From assembly GCF_007280555.1 (NCBI RefSeq), contig NZ_VKDB01000003.1, forward strand, positions 124,001 through 188,000: DNA of 64,000 bases, written 5' to 3'. Both the position numbers and the translations under genes were made by a program. Shown in pieces: positions 1-9,579 of the stretch. Below the pieces are notes generated by a model. That model searched no databases and was not told the origin of the DNA. It saw only the letters and a program-made list of their open reading frames with translations. Position 1 is the stretch's first letter, and each line of letters begins with the position of its first letter. The stretch comes from Deinococcus detaillensis (lineage in GTDB: Bacteria; Deinococcota; Deinococci; Deinococcales; Deinococcaceae).

Positions 1-1
1 G

Positions 2-1429
2 GTGCTGATCTGGATGCAGAACTCACCGCAGTGGGCGGTGGCCGCGCACGCCGTTTGGGTGCTGGGTGGCGTGGTGGTGCCGCTCTCGCCGATGCTGCAA
101 GCCCGCGAGTTGGCGTTCTTTTTACAAGACGCCGGTATCAAAGTCGGCGTGCTGGGCGCGGAGCTGTACGCCAAGGCGCAGGAAGCGGGCCTGAGTCATG
201 CCGTCGTCGCCAATCTGGGCAGTGAGATGGAAGGCAGCGCGGTGCCTCTGCCCGCTGGACTCGACGTTGCGGTGACGCTGCGGGCAGGCGACGTGCTCTA
301 CGAAGACGCCCTGAAGGCCGAACTGGCCGACCTGACCCCGCTCGACTCCGACGACTTGTGCGTGATGCCCTACACCAGCGGCACCACCGGCCTGCCCAAA
401 GGCTGTATGCACACGCATTCCACCGTGCAGGCCAACGTGGTCGGCTCGGTGGTGTGGGCCAGCACCAATGTAGAAGACGTGGTGTTGGCGGCCCTGCCTT
501 TTTTTCACGTCACCGGCTTTATCAACAGCCTCCTCTCGGTGCTGTCGGGCGGCGGTAAAGTGGCGATCATGGCCCGCTGGGATCGCCAACTGGCTCAGGA
601 ACTGATTCGCGATCAGGGCGTCACCGTTTGGACGAACACCGCTACCATGGTCATCGATTTGATGGCCAACCCGGCGTTCGATCCGGCCAACCTGAGAACC
701 ATCCGCACCATGACCGGCGGCGGGGCGTCGCTGCCCGCAGCGGTGGGTCAGCGTCTGCTCGACCAGACCGGCATCACCTTCACCGAGGGCTACGGCCTGA
801 CTGAAACGATGGCCCAGAGCCACTCCAACCCGGTCAGCCGCCCCAAATTCCAGTGCCTCGGCATTCCGCTTTTCAATGTGGACGCCCGCATCGTGGACTT
901 GGACAGCGGCGAACTGATGAACACCGGCGAAATCGGTGAAATCGTCATCAGCGGGCCGCAGGTGATGCAGGGTTACTGGAACCGCCCCGACGAAAATGCC
1001 AAGGCCTTTAGTGAGATTGACGGCGTGCGCTTTTTTCACAGTGGCGACTTAGGCTATAGGGACGAAGAGGGCTACTTTTTCTTCACCGACCGGCTCAAGC
1101 GCATGGTCAATGTCTCGGGCATGAAAGTCTGGCCCGCCGAGGTGGAAAACGTGCTGCACGGCCACCCCGCCATCCAGGAAGCCTGCGTGATCGCCTTGCC
1201 CGACGAGCGCAGCGGCGAACGCGCCCGCGCTCTGGTGGTTTTGCGGGCTGGGCAAATGGCCGATCCCAAAGACATCGAGAGCTGGGCCAGAACGCAGATG
1301 GCCGCTTACAAAGTGCCGCACGACTACCAATTTGTAGAAGCGCTGCCGCGTGGCCCCACCGGAAAAGTCGCTTGGAGGCCCCTTCAGGAAGCGGCGCGGG
1401 CCGAGCTGGCCGCAGCAGCGGGGAAATAG
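2..1429 (+). CDS. AMP-dependent acyl-CoA synthetase/ligase (5' partial)
   Basis: Adenylate-forming enzyme that would activate a carboxylic acid with ATP and load it on CoA. The P-loop-like motif YTSGTTGLPKG is near residue 123, the GYGLTET motif is in the middle, and the hinge/C-terminal region shows SGDLGYRDEEGYFF, DRLKRM and the terminal PTGKV catalytic-lysine motif. The frame is open from the first base and about 475 residues are visible, whereas the family usually has 500-560, so the N-terminus probably lies to the left of the window. Substrate cannot be told; the resemblance is to medium/long-chain fatty acyl-CoA ligases. Confidence 0.9.
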   Translation: MLIWMQNSPQWAVAAHAVWVLGGVVVPLSPMLQARELAFFLQDAGIKVGVLGAELYAKAQEAGLSHAVVANLGSEMEGSAVPLPAGLDVAVTLRAGDVLYEDALKAELADLTPLDSDDLCVMPYTSGTTGLPKGCMHTHSTVQANVVGSVVWASTNVEDVVLAALPFFHVTGFINSLLSVLSGGGKVAIMARWDRQLAQELIRDQGVTVWTNTATMVIDLMANPAFDPANLRTIRTMTGGGASLPAAVGQRLLDQTGITFTEGYGLTETMAQSHSNPVSRPKFQCLGIPLFNVDARIVDLDSGELMNTGEIGEIVISGPQVMQGYWNRPDENAKAFSEIDGVRFFHSGDLGYRDEEGYFFFTDRLKRMVNVSGMKVWPAEVENVLHGHPAIQEACVIALPDERSGERARALVVLRAGQMADPKDIESWARTQMAAYKVPHDYQFVEALPRGPTGKVAWRPLQEAARAELAAAAGK

Positions 1430-1500
1430 AACAGGAGGGGAGAGCCGCTGAGCGCCCGCTGCCTTCCTGGTCAGCGGGCGTCAGCCGCTGTTCAGGCCGC

Positions 1501-1506
1501 TATGCT
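1501..1506 (+). promoter_or_regulatory. -10 hexamer of a leaderless promoter
   Basis: TATGCT ends 7 bases before the ATG at 1514 and no Shine-Dalgarno motif intervenes, so transcription would begin at or next to the start codon. Confidence 0.5.
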
Positions 1507-1513
1507 CTAAGCC

Positions 1514-2413
1514 ATGCTGACTGCCCTGCTCACCGTGGTGCTGCCAGTGCTGCTGATTTTGGGCTTTGGCGCTTTGGTCGGCAACCGGCTGGCGCTCGAC
1601 AACCTCACCATCAACCGCCTCAACTTGTACTTGCTGACGCCCGCGCTGGCGCTCAACTCGCTGCTGCACCTCGAAGTCAAGGCGGGCAGCCTGACACTGC
1701 TGGTGCTGGCCTATTTTGTGCTGTCGGCTGTGGGGGTGCTGCTGGGGTATCTGGCCGCCTTCCGGCAACCCAGCGCCACCCGGCGGGCGGTGATGGCCAG
1801 CGTGGCGATTGGCAACAACGGCAATTACGGTTTGCCGGTGGCCCTTTTCGCGCTGGGGCAAGCCGGATTTGACCAAGCCCTGGTCATCTACCTTTCCAGC
1901 GTGCTGCTGACCTTTACGGCGGGGCCGCTGATTTTCGGCGGGGGCGGCGGGATCGGGCCGACTTTGCGGGGCGTCTTCAAATTGCCGGTGGTGTGGTGCA
2001 TCGCGCTGGCGCTGACGATGCGCGGCCTGCATCTTCAATTGCCCACCGGCCTAGACAGGGGGCTGGGCCTGCTTTCCGGCGCGACCTTGCCGATGGTGCT
2101 GCTGTCGCTGGGGGTGCAGCTCGGCACCGGGGGCCGCCCCAAACTGAGCTTTCCAGTCTGGCTGGCCAGCGGGCTGCGGGTGCTGGTGATGCCGGTCTTG
2201 GGACTGCTGATCGGCTACTTCATCGGCCTGCGCGGGCTGCACCTTCAGGGCTTGGTGCTGTCTTCGGCCATGCCGACTGCCGTCAACGCCTTCGTGCTGT
2301 CCAAGGAATACCGCGCCGACAGCGGCACGGTGGCCTCGGTGGTGGTCGTCACCACGGTGCTGAGCATCCTTGGCGTGGCGCTGGTGGTGCCGCTGCTGGG
2401 ACGGCTGCCTTGA
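1514..2413 (+). CDS. AEC (auxin efflux carrier) family transporter
   Basis: Integral membrane carrier of 299 residues, almost entirely hydrophobic, with about ten membrane segments arranged as two repeats. Family hallmarks are the N-terminal [15 protein letters not shown] segment and the [12 protein letters not shown] motif near residue 100, matching the asparagine-rich unwound helix of AEC proteins. Substrate is unknown; relatives export malonate, malate or other organic anions. The start follows a -10 hexamer at leaderless spacing. It stands alone between an acyl-CoA ligase and an MFS transporter on the same strand. Confidence 0.85.
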   Translation: MLTALLTVVLPVLLILGFGALVGNRLALDNLTINRLNLYLLTPALALNSLLHLEVKAGSLTLLVLAYFVLSAVGVLLGYLAAFRQPSATRRAVMASVAIGNNGNYGLPVALFALGQAGFDQALVIYLSSVLLTFTAGPLIFGGGGGIGPTLRGVFKLPVVWCIALALTMRGLHLQLPTGLDRGLGLLSGATLPMVLLSLGVQLGTGGRPKLSFPVWLASGLRVLVMPVLGLLIGYFIGLRGLHLQGLVLSSAMPTAVNAFVLSKEYRADSGTVASVVVVTTVLSILGVALVVPLLGRLP

Positions 2414-2480
2414 GGCGCGGCTCCTGCGCTTCTCAGTAGCTCAGTGCAGCCGAGCGAGGCGCTGGCGGCGGTGGCAGGTG

Positions 2481-2486
2481 CATAAT
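2481..2486 (+). promoter_or_regulatory. -10 hexamer of a leaderless promoter
   Basis: CATAAT sits 7 bases before the GTG at 2494; TAATCT in register +2 is an alternative. No ribosome binding site is visible, which supports GTG as a leaderless start. Confidence 0.4.
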
Positions 2487-2493
2487 CTAAAGT

Positions 2494-3813
2494 GTGTCTG
2501 AGCCGACTGTCTCCAGTTTGCCCAAAACTGACTTGCCCGAAATAGACCCAGCAGAAGCCCAAAATTACCGCTGGGGCATCGTCAACGGCTTTTTGGCTTC
2601 TACCGGCGACGGCTTTTTTAATGCCTCGGTGGTGCTGGCGGGCTTTGCTGCGCGGCTGGGAGCGTCCAATGCCGTCATCGGCCTCCTGCCCGCCATCGCG
2701 CAGGGCGGCTGGATGCTGCCGCAGATTTTGGTGGCGGCCAAGGTGCGGGCGCTGCCTTACAAGCTGCCGGTCTACCGCTCCTCGGCCAGTGTCCGCATCG
2801 GCTCTTACCTGGCGATGGTGCTCATCACGGCTTTTTTGTGGGAGTCTCCGGCGCTGTGCCTGAGCCTTTTTATTGCCACCATGAGCGTCAATGCGCTGGC
2901 GTCGGGCGTGTCGGGTTTGCCGTTTTTGGAAGTGGTCAGCAAAACCGTACCGCCGCAGCGCCGGGCGGCTTACTTTGGCCTGCGGAACTTGGGCGGCGGG
3001 CTGCTGGCCTTCGCGGCGGGCCTGATCGTGCGCTGGATTTTGGGGTCGGGTCTGGCCTTTCCCTACACCTACGTGCTGATTTTCTCGCTGGCCACCGTGG
3101 CCTACACCATCGCTTACACCGCCTTTGGCAAAGTGCAGGAGCCGCCCGACGAAGTGCAGCCCGTCTCCGACATTCGCCAAGAACTCCGCGCCATTCCGCA
3201 ACTCCTGCGCCTCGACGCTCACTTCCGGGCTTTTCTTAGCGTCCGGCTGATTTTGGCGTTTGCCAGCATGGCCGACCCGTTTTACACCGTGTATGCCCTG
3301 CGTGAATTGCAGGTGCCCAGCAGTATGCTCGGCGTGTTTTTGATGACCATCACGGGGGTCGCGCCGCTGTCGAACTTGCTGTGGCGCTCCGTGGCCGAGC
3401 GCAAAGGCTCACGCCGGATCATCCGGTATTCGGCGGCGGCGGCGTTTCTGGCTCCGCTGATCGCTCTGGGGCTGGGCTGGTGGTTTGGGCCGTCGCACGC
3501 GGGCAGCGAAATCAGCAGCGCGGCGCGGGAGAGTCAAGTTGGTTGGCTGTATCTGGCGGTGTTCGTGATGTCCAGCGTGGCGGCTCAGGGCTTTAATTTG
3601 GGCCACACCAACCACCTGCTCAACATTTCGCCGCCGCACAGCCGCAGCCGCTACATTGGCACGCTCAACACCTTGGTGGGGTTGGCGCTGTTCGCTCCGG
3701 TGTTGGGGGGCGTGATTGCGGATCAGACGAGCTACTCAGTGGTGTTTTGGTTGTCGGCGGCCTTGTTTGCGGCGGCTTGGTGGCAGTGCGGGAAGTTGCG
3801 GCGGGATGCTTAG
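2494..3813 (+). CDS. MFS transporter
   Basis: Major facilitator superfamily permease of 439 residues with about twelve hydrophobic helices. After a polar 25-residue N-terminus it begins NYRWGIVNGFLASTGDGFF, an arrangement seen in MFS proteins annotated as of unknown substrate. The central cytoplasmic loop (PPDEVQPVSDIRQELRAIP) separates the two six-helix bundles. The GTG start is supported only by its distance from a -10 hexamer. No neighbouring catabolic gene hints at the substrate. Confidence 0.8.
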   Translation: MSEPTVSSLPKTDLPEIDPAEAQNYRWGIVNGFLASTGDGFFNASVVLAGFAARLGASNAVIGLLPAIAQGGWMLPQILVAAKVRALPYKLPVYRSSASVRIGSYLAMVLITAFLWESPALCLSLFIATMSVNALASGVSGLPFLEVVSKTVPPQRRAAYFGLRNLGGGLLAFAAGLIVRWILGSGLAFPYTYVLIFSLATVAYTIAYTAFGKVQEPPDEVQPVSDIRQELRAIPQLLRLDAHFRAFLSVRLILAFASMADPFYTVYALRELQVPSSMLGVFLMTITGVAPLSNLLWRSVAERKGSRRIIRYSAAAAFLAPLIALGLGWWFGPSHAGSEISSAARESQVGWLYLAVFVMSSVAAQGFNLGHTNHLLNISPPHSRSRYIGTLNTLVGLALFAPVLGGVIADQTSYSVVFWLSAALFAAAWWQCGKLRRDA

Positions 3814-3887
3814 ATTGGGTTGGAAGGTGTTTTGAGGCTTGAAATTTGGGCTTTTGCTTTTGCTTCTTGCTTTTGCCCACCCCCCAG

Positions 3888-3909
3888 CCCCCTCCCGGTA
3901 GGGAGGGGG
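3888..3909. repeat. G/C-only perfect hairpin, REP-like
   Basis: CCCCCTCCC, tetraloop GGTA, GGGAGGGGG form a perfect 9-bp stem in the gap after the MFS gene. It is preceded by a CTTTTG-rich tract (3851-3876) and has no U-run, so a dispersed repeat unit seems more likely than a simple terminator. The rest of the 3814-4085 gap shows nothing recognisable. Confidence 0.5.
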
Positions 3910-4074
3910 AGCAGCTCGCTCCGCTCAGGATGGAGCTTCCGGCTTTTTTGGTGGCTACTTGCGCCAATTTTCCAGGCTGTGGGGCGTTGCCGGAGTGGGC
4001 GCTGTGCGAAAGGCCTGCTCATAATGGGCAAGCTGGAAGGCGGTGATTGACTCTGCTTCGGCCTTTTGTGGCCG

Positions 4075-4080
4075 TATGAT
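4075..4080 (+). promoter_or_regulatory. -10 hexamer of a leaderless promoter
   Basis: TATGAT ends 5 bases before the ATG at 4086. A TTGACT at 4047-4052 lies 22 bases upstream, too far for an ordinary -35. Confidence 0.4.
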
Positions 4081-4085
4081 GAGTC

Positions 4086-4889
4086 ATGAGCCGACCTGAC
4101 GTGGAGAAATTGACTGATCAACTCCTCCAATTCCTCGATGAAGAAAAGATCGTCGCCAATCCCAATTTCACGGAGGAATTATACAAAAGTGGAGTTTACT
4201 CGGTCATAGATTGCGTATTTAGCTCCATGGCAGTCCATAAGACTGTTGTAGTTCCGGCTATAAACAGATTTAGAAAGAATCAGAGTCTTCAGGATATACC
4301 GGAGCTGAAATTCACTAGTTACCTAGAATATGCTAGAGCTGATTTAGAAAGGCCTACAAAAGAGCGTTTTGATGAGATAGCCTCTAAAGACTTCGATTAT
4401 CGGGGAGTTATAGCGGGCCGACGGAAAGTTGAGGTGGTCTACGATGTCTGCCAGAGATTCGTACATAAAGGCCTGGAGACTATTCACGACGTTCAAGCTT
4501 TACCCAAGGGTGAGCCATTCACCTGCGAGAGTCCTGGCACACAGGGCGAACTGGAAAAGTTTGTCATGGGTGGAATCGCTGGAGTTGCTGGATATGACTC
4601 GCCAAATGTGAAAGTGAGAGGAATTGGATTGGCGTTAGGAGCTTATCTGGTCCTTCTTCTGGGTGACGAAACTTTCGTCAAACCGGACACGCAATTATTC
4701 AAGGTGATGGGCCGAATTGGTAGATGGTCGCCTAGAGCAAGTAACGTGGAAGATTTTCAGTTGGTTCGTCAAGCGATTTCCTGCGCGGCGGCCCAGCGGG
4801 ATGTAACGCCCGCCAGTCTTGACAATGCACTGTGGGCTTACCAATCAGGACTTCAAAAAACGGCCAGCACAAAAGTGGCTCTCATATAA
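4086..4889 (+). CDS. Orphan protein, possible divergent HhH-GPD fold
   Basis: A 267-residue soluble protein not recognised with certainty. The C-terminal half holds LLLGDETFVKPDTQLFKVMG followed by FQLVRQAI and LDNALWAYQSG. The KPDTxxxxxxGR pattern resembles the helix-hairpin-helix/Asp region of endonuclease III-type DNA glycosylases (KPDxHxxR), and the N-terminal SGVYSVIDCVFSSMAV could match their first helical bundle. No cysteines for an Fe-S cluster follow. Base composition is unlike the neighbours: 4201-4260 has 28 G/C of 60, and codons such as ata, aga and tta are common, suggesting acquisition. Function remains inference; a nucleic-acid-binding or lesion-recognition role is one possibility. 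Confidence 0.6.
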   Translation: MSRPDVEKLTDQLLQFLDEEKIVANPNFTEELYKSGVYSVIDCVFSSMAVHKTVVVPAINRFRKNQSLQDIPELKFTSYLEYARADLERPTKERFDEIASKDFDYRGVIAGRRKVEVVYDVCQRFVHKGLETIHDVQALPKGEPFTCESPGTQGELEKFVMGGIAGVAGYDSPNVKVRGIGLALGAYLVLLLGDETFVKPDTQLFKVMGRIGRWSPRASNVEDFQLVRQAISCAAAQRDVTPASLDNALWAYQSGLQKTASTKVALI

Positions 4890-4943
4890 CCCTTCTCCCG
4901 TCCTGACCGCTCGTTCGGGGTTCATTGTCCTGAGCGCGGAGCC

Positions 4944-4949
4944 TAGACT
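4944..4949 (+). promoter_or_regulatory. -10 hexamer of a leaderless promoter
   Basis: TAGACT ends 6 bases before the ATG at 4956; TTCATT at 4921-4926 is a possible -35 with a 17-base spacer. Confidence 0.5.
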
Positions 4950-4955
4950 GCCCAC

Positions 4956-5992
<1,037 letters not shown>

Positions 5993-5996
<4 letters not shown>

Positions 5997-6805
5997 GCGA
6001 GGAGCGCCCCAACCAAGCCGCCGAAACGCCGCCCGCCAAGCCCGCAGGTCGCCCCAAAATGATGGTTGACCTCGATCCCAGCGGCCAGGTCACCCAGCGC
6101 GAACCTGACCGGGCCAACCGCCAGTTTCTCAATTACGCCTTCTACAAACTTGATCCGGCTTTTCGCCGGTTGCCCCGTGACGAGCAAGCCGAAATCAAGG
6201 CCGAATTTTTGGCGGCGGCTGGCGGCTGGGTCACCGACGCGCCGCAGGAGAAGGGCATTATCCAGCGCACCTACTCGCTGATGGGCGTGCGGGCCGACGT
6301 GGACTTGATGCTGTGGCGCATCGCCTTTGACGTGCGCGAGTTTGGCGAGGCGCAGGCAAGGCTCAACCGCACCCGCTTGATGGGTTACCTGACGCAGCCG
6401 TACAACTATGTTTCGATGCAAAAGCGCAGCCAGTATGTCAACAGGGTAGAAGGCAGCGGCCACGGCTTGGAAGTGCTGCCGGGTCAGGGCCAGTTTTTGT
6501 TTATTTATCCGTTTATCAAAACCCGCCCCTGGTACAAGCTCACCCCGCATTCCCGTCAGGGCATGATGGACGAGCACATCTACGCCTCTGCACCGTTCAA
6601 GGGCGTGCGGATCAACACCAGCTATTCCTACGGCATCGATGATCAGGAATTTGTGGTCAGTTTCGATTCCGACACTCCGCAGGAATTCGTGGACCTTGTT
6701 CACCGGTTGCGCTATACCGAGGCCAGCAGTTATACCCTGCGCGACGTGCCAATGTTTACCTGCATCAAGAAAGACTTGGCGGAGATTTTGGGGGAACTGA
6801 GTTAG
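5993..6805 (+). CDS. hemQ: Coproheme decarboxylase HemQ (chlorite dismutase family)
   Basis: Last enzyme of the coproporphyrin-dependent heme pathway, converting coproheme III to heme b with peroxide. The core starts near residue 42 after a charged, proline-rich head. Y172 in the YPFIK motif matches the catalytic tyrosine of Firmicute-type HemQ, K176 the propionate-binding lysine, and H195 (MMDEH) the proximal heme ligand. The C-terminal [20 protein letters not shown] block is typical. Its 270 residues are about 20 more than usual because of the head. It overlaps the upstream aldo/keto reductase by 4 bases. Confidence 0.88.
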
Positions 6806-6809
6806 GGGA

Positions 6810-6861
6810 GAGCAGTGAGGGGAGAGGACACAGATCCCAGTTTGTTCTCCCCTCACTGCTC
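6810..6861. terminator. Perfect 16-bp inverted repeat between convergent genes
   Basis: GAGCAGTGAGGGGAGA (6810-6825) is exactly repeated in inverse at 6846-6861, with a 20-base loop. It fills the whole gap between the hemQ stop and the stop of the opposite RNase gene. There is no U-tract on either strand, so it is either a long bidirectional terminator or a repeat element. Confidence 0.6.
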
Positions 6862-8256
6862 CTACCTGATCTCCCGCAGCCGCACGCCCAGATTCGGCAA
6901 ATCCACTTCCGCCACTTGCACTCTGAGCATGGCTCCGGTGGGGGCCGCCGTACTCATCAGCGTGTCGAGGGCCAGCTCAGGAATCAGGACGGTGGCCTGC
7001 GGGCCGCGCCGCTCTACGACCTGCGCGTCCCAGATGCGCTCAGGCTGGCGTGTCAGCATGGCCAGCGTGTAGTGGCGGCGGGTGAGTCGCTCGGCGGTGC
7101 GGGTGCCTCCGGCGTTCATTTCAGCCTGGGCCACCCGCCCGGCAATTTCTCCGCCGGTCAGCCCGGTCTGCTCCTTCATGGCTGCCCGAAGCTGCTGATG
7201 CACCACCAAGTCGAGGTAGCGCCGCATCGGTGAGGTGGCCTGCGCGTAGGCGTCCAGGCCCATACCGTGATGCGCTCCCGGTGAGGGCCGGAAGCGGGTG
7301 CGGGCCAGTGTCTTGCGGCGTGCCCAGTGCGCTGGAAGGTCGTCGCCGCGCACCTCGCGGGTGGGGGCTTCTTGGGTGGCGTAAGGCAGGGCAATGTCCA
7401 GATCATCAGCGTAAATGGCGGCGGCCCAGCCTCCCAGCGTCATGCACTCCTGCACGATCAAGCGGGTTTCGGGGCGCGGCAAAGACTTGATCTCGATCTC
7501 GTCGCCGTGCAATTTAACCCGCACTTCCGGCAGATCAATGGTGAGAGCGCCCTCGGCCTCGCGCTGCTTTTTGCTGGCGAAATAGAGCTTTTGAAGCGTC
7601 ACGAACGGTTCATTGCCCGCGTCCAGCCGCTCCTGCGCGGCGCTGTAACTCAGCCGCTCGGCTTTGATGGTGGTCAGTTGCACGTCCACCGTGTCGGCGT
7701 TCCACTCGGCGTCAAAGTCGATGCTGATGCTCAGCGCGGGCGAGGTGGGATGCAGGCCGAGGCCGAGCAGTTCGACCACAGCGTTGGGCACCATGCTGTA
7801 AATCCGGTCAGGCAAATACAGCGTTGCGCCGCGTGCGCGGGCGGCCATGTCCAGTGGGCTGTTCGGCTCGATCAGCGCGGCCACGTCTGCCACATGCACC
7901 CACAGCCGCCAGCCACCTTCAATCTTCTCCAAGCTGATGGCGTCGTCGGGGTCCTGGCTGCCTTCATCGTCGATGGCGTAGGCGCTGAGGTGCGTCAAAT
8001 CCAGCCGTTTTTCATCGGGGAGTTCGGGAATCGGCAGATCAAGGTCGGTCAAATCTATATCTGCTCGCTCGGCATACGGCACCCGCAGCATGTCCCAAAT
8101 ACCGCGCCGCAGCAAAAACTCGTGGGCCACTTCGGGCGTCTCATTGAGCTTGGCTTCGCGGATCACTTTGGAGCGCTCAGCTTTGCCGCGTGCCAGCAGT
8201 TCTACTTCGGTGCGTTGGGCGGCGGTGAGTTCAGCGGGGTTTTGTGGGGCGGTCAT
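6862..8256 (-). CDS. Short RNase II-family 3'-5' exoribonuclease
   Basis: Processive hydrolytic 3'-5' exoribonuclease with an RNB domain. The Mg-binding cluster IDDEGSQDPDDA is at residues 95-106. At 464 residues it lacks the two cold-shock domains of E. coli RNase II (644); the N-terminal helical 50 residues instead fit the winged-helix domain of the short D. radiodurans enzyme (known of the family). A weak S1-like OB domain follows from about residue 405. The start at 8256 is chosen because TATGCT lies 6 bases upstream; the open frame runs 33 codons further, but with a basic stretch unlike the family. Confidence 0.85.
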   Translation of the reverse strand: MTAPQNPAELTAAQRTEVELLARGKAERSKVIREAKLNETPEVAHEFLLRRGIWDMLRVPYAERADIDLTDLDLPIPELPDEKRLDLTHLSAYAIDDEGSQDPDDAISLEKIEGGWRLWVHVADVAALIEPNSPLDMAARARGATLYLPDRIYSMVPNAVVELLGLGLHPTSPALSISIDFDAEWNADTVDVQLTTIKAERLSYSAAQERLDAGNEPFVTLQKLYFASKKQREAEGALTIDLPEVRVKLHGDEIEIKSLPRPETRLIVQECMTLGGWAAAIYADDLDIALPYATQEAPTREVRGDDLPAHWARRKTLARTRFRPSPGAHHGMGLDAYAQATSPMRRYLDLVVHQQLRAAMKEQTGLTGGEIAGRVAQAEMNAGGTRTAERLTRRHYTLAMLTRQPERIWDAQVVERRGPQATVLIPELALDTLMSTAAPTGAMLRVQVAEVDLPNLGVRLREIR

Positions 8257-8262
8257 CCGCTT

Positions 8263-8268
8263 AGCATA
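8263..8268 (-). promoter_or_regulatory. -10 hexamer of a leaderless promoter
   Basis: On the minus strand TATGCT lies 6 bases before the ATG at 8256 and decides the start of the RNase gene. Confidence 0.5.
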
Positions 8269-8391
8269 GCGGGAGCAAAGCGGGGTAGACAGGATTTGTG
8301 TATTTGTAAAGCCAGGTTTGACAATTGCTTGGCTGAGGCGTCCTCTGCGTCTCATATCTAAGCAACCTAGATGCTAAATAGAAAGTTAAAC

Positions 8392-8421
8392 TTGACATTC
8401 TGCTAGATATGGGTTTATAAA
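8392..8421 (+). promoter_or_regulatory. Sigma-70 promoter of the shared-module operon
   Basis: TTGACA (8392-8397) and TATAAA (8416-8421) are separated by 18 bases. An ATCTA-N7-TAGAT inverted repeat (8356-8372) upstream could bind a regulator. The transcript would have a leader of about 45 bases with AAAGGAG before the ATG at 8473, in contrast to the leaderless genes around it. Confidence 0.7.
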
Positions 8422-8472
8422 GAGTTCAGAGGAAGGGCCACTCGGCTCATCCCATAGGTCAAAGGAGCGTAT

Positions 8473-9579
8473 ATGAACGACCAAAATCAAGGGGGGCAGA
8501 ATGCGGCGAGCGCGGGCAACTCAGACGCCTTTAGGCTGCAAGTGCAGGCGCTGGTGGTGCAAGGCAAACTCACCCCCGAAGAAGCGGCCGATTTGCTGGG
8601 CGAAGGAGTAGAGACTTTTCTCAGCGCCCCGCAGCCGGAAGCGTCAACCCCTGTGGGGCTGAACAAGCCCGCTGCCGAACCGCAACCGGCCAGCGAACCG
8701 ACACCAGCCACCGAATCAACACAGAGGAGCGGCTTTGGCGGCAGCATCCCCAACATTCCGGGCCTGTCCGCCGCTGCGCCGATGATCGGCAAATTGGTGA
8801 GCAAGCTGGTCAAGGAAGTCGCGCCGCACGCCGAGGGCGACACGCCCGACGATTTGCGCTTAGAGATCGCCGGTTATTCGCTGATCGTGTCCCGGGACGA
8901 AACGCTGAGCGCTCCAACGCTCAGCGGCGACACGGACGGCCTGACGCTGAGCAGCTCGCACAAAGGCTGGAAACTCAATCAGCAACACGGCCTGCGTTTC
9001 GGCAACAGGCGCGTGACGCTGAGCGTGCCGTTTGCGCCGCGCCACGTGCGGGCCGAACTGGCAGGCGGGCAACTGGTGCTGCCGGACGTGCTGGGCGAAC
9101 TGCAAGTCGAAGTAGCGGGCGGCAATGTGCGGGTCGGGAACGTGGGCCACCTCAAAGCTGAGGTCAACGGCGGCAACCTGACGGCGGGCGAAGTCGGCGG
9201 CAATTTGCATCTGGAGATCAACGGCGGCAACGGCAAAATCGGGCGCAGCCAGACTTTGATTGCCGAAGTCAACGGCGGCATGCTCAACTGGTCGGGCCTG
9301 CTTAAAGAGGGCCAGCACCGCTTAGAAGTCAACGGCGGCGGAGCCAATCTCAACTTGGAGGTGGGCAGCAGCGTGCAGCTCAGCGCCGAGGTGACGGTGG
9401 GGCAACTGGTGAGCACTTTTTCTGATCAAGTCTTTCCCATCCAAAAGCGCGGCGGGATGCTGAACGCCACCTACACGGGCACGCTCGGCAGCGGCGCGGC
9501 GGGCCTGTCTTGCCAGGTTTCGGCGGGCCAAGTGCAGTTGAACGTCCAAGAAATCGAAGGAGGTGTGACCCATGCGTGA
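8473..9579 (+). CDS. LiaX/YvlB-like protein: helical module plus beta-helix repeats
   Basis: A 368-residue protein without signal peptide or membrane segment. Residues 20-43 form a short helical module (FRLQVQALVVQGKLTPEEAA), like the SHOCT-like N-terminus of YvlB/LiaX proteins. A Pro/Ala/Thr linker (about 50-90) follows. Residues about 195-300 contain six imperfect repeats of 17-20 residues, each with A/N-G-G (AGGQLVLP, AGGNVRVG, NGGNLTAG, NGGNGKIG, NGGMLNWSG, NGGGANLNL), typical of a right-handed beta-helix as in DUF4097-type adhesin folds. A strong Shine-Dalgarno (AAAGGAG) fixes the start. Its stop overlaps the next start by 8 bases. A role in envelope-stress sensing is inferred from LiaX. 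Confidence 0.8.
   Translation: MNDQNQGGQNAASAGNSDAFRLQVQALVVQGKLTPEEAADLLGEGVETFLSAPQPEASTPVGLNKPAAEPQPASEPTPATESTQRSGFGGSIPNIPGLSAAAPMIGKLVSKLVKEVAPHAEGDTPDDLRLEIAGYSLIVSRDETLSAPTLSGDTDGLTLSSSHKGWKLNQQHGLRFGNRRVTLSVPFAPRHVRAELAGGQLVLPDVLGELQVEVAGGNVRVGNVGHLKAEVNGGNLTAGEVGGNLHLEINGGNGKIGRSQTLIAEVNGGMLNWSGLLKEGQHRLEVNGGGANLNLEVGSSVQLSAEVTVGQLVSTFSDQVFPIQKRGGMLNATYTGTLGSGAAGLSCQVSAGQVQLNVQEIEGGVTHA

Noticed and set aside
3814..4085. Short frames in the G-rich gap as genes
   Set aside because: They run through the palindrome and the CTTTTG tract and have no motif or translation signal.
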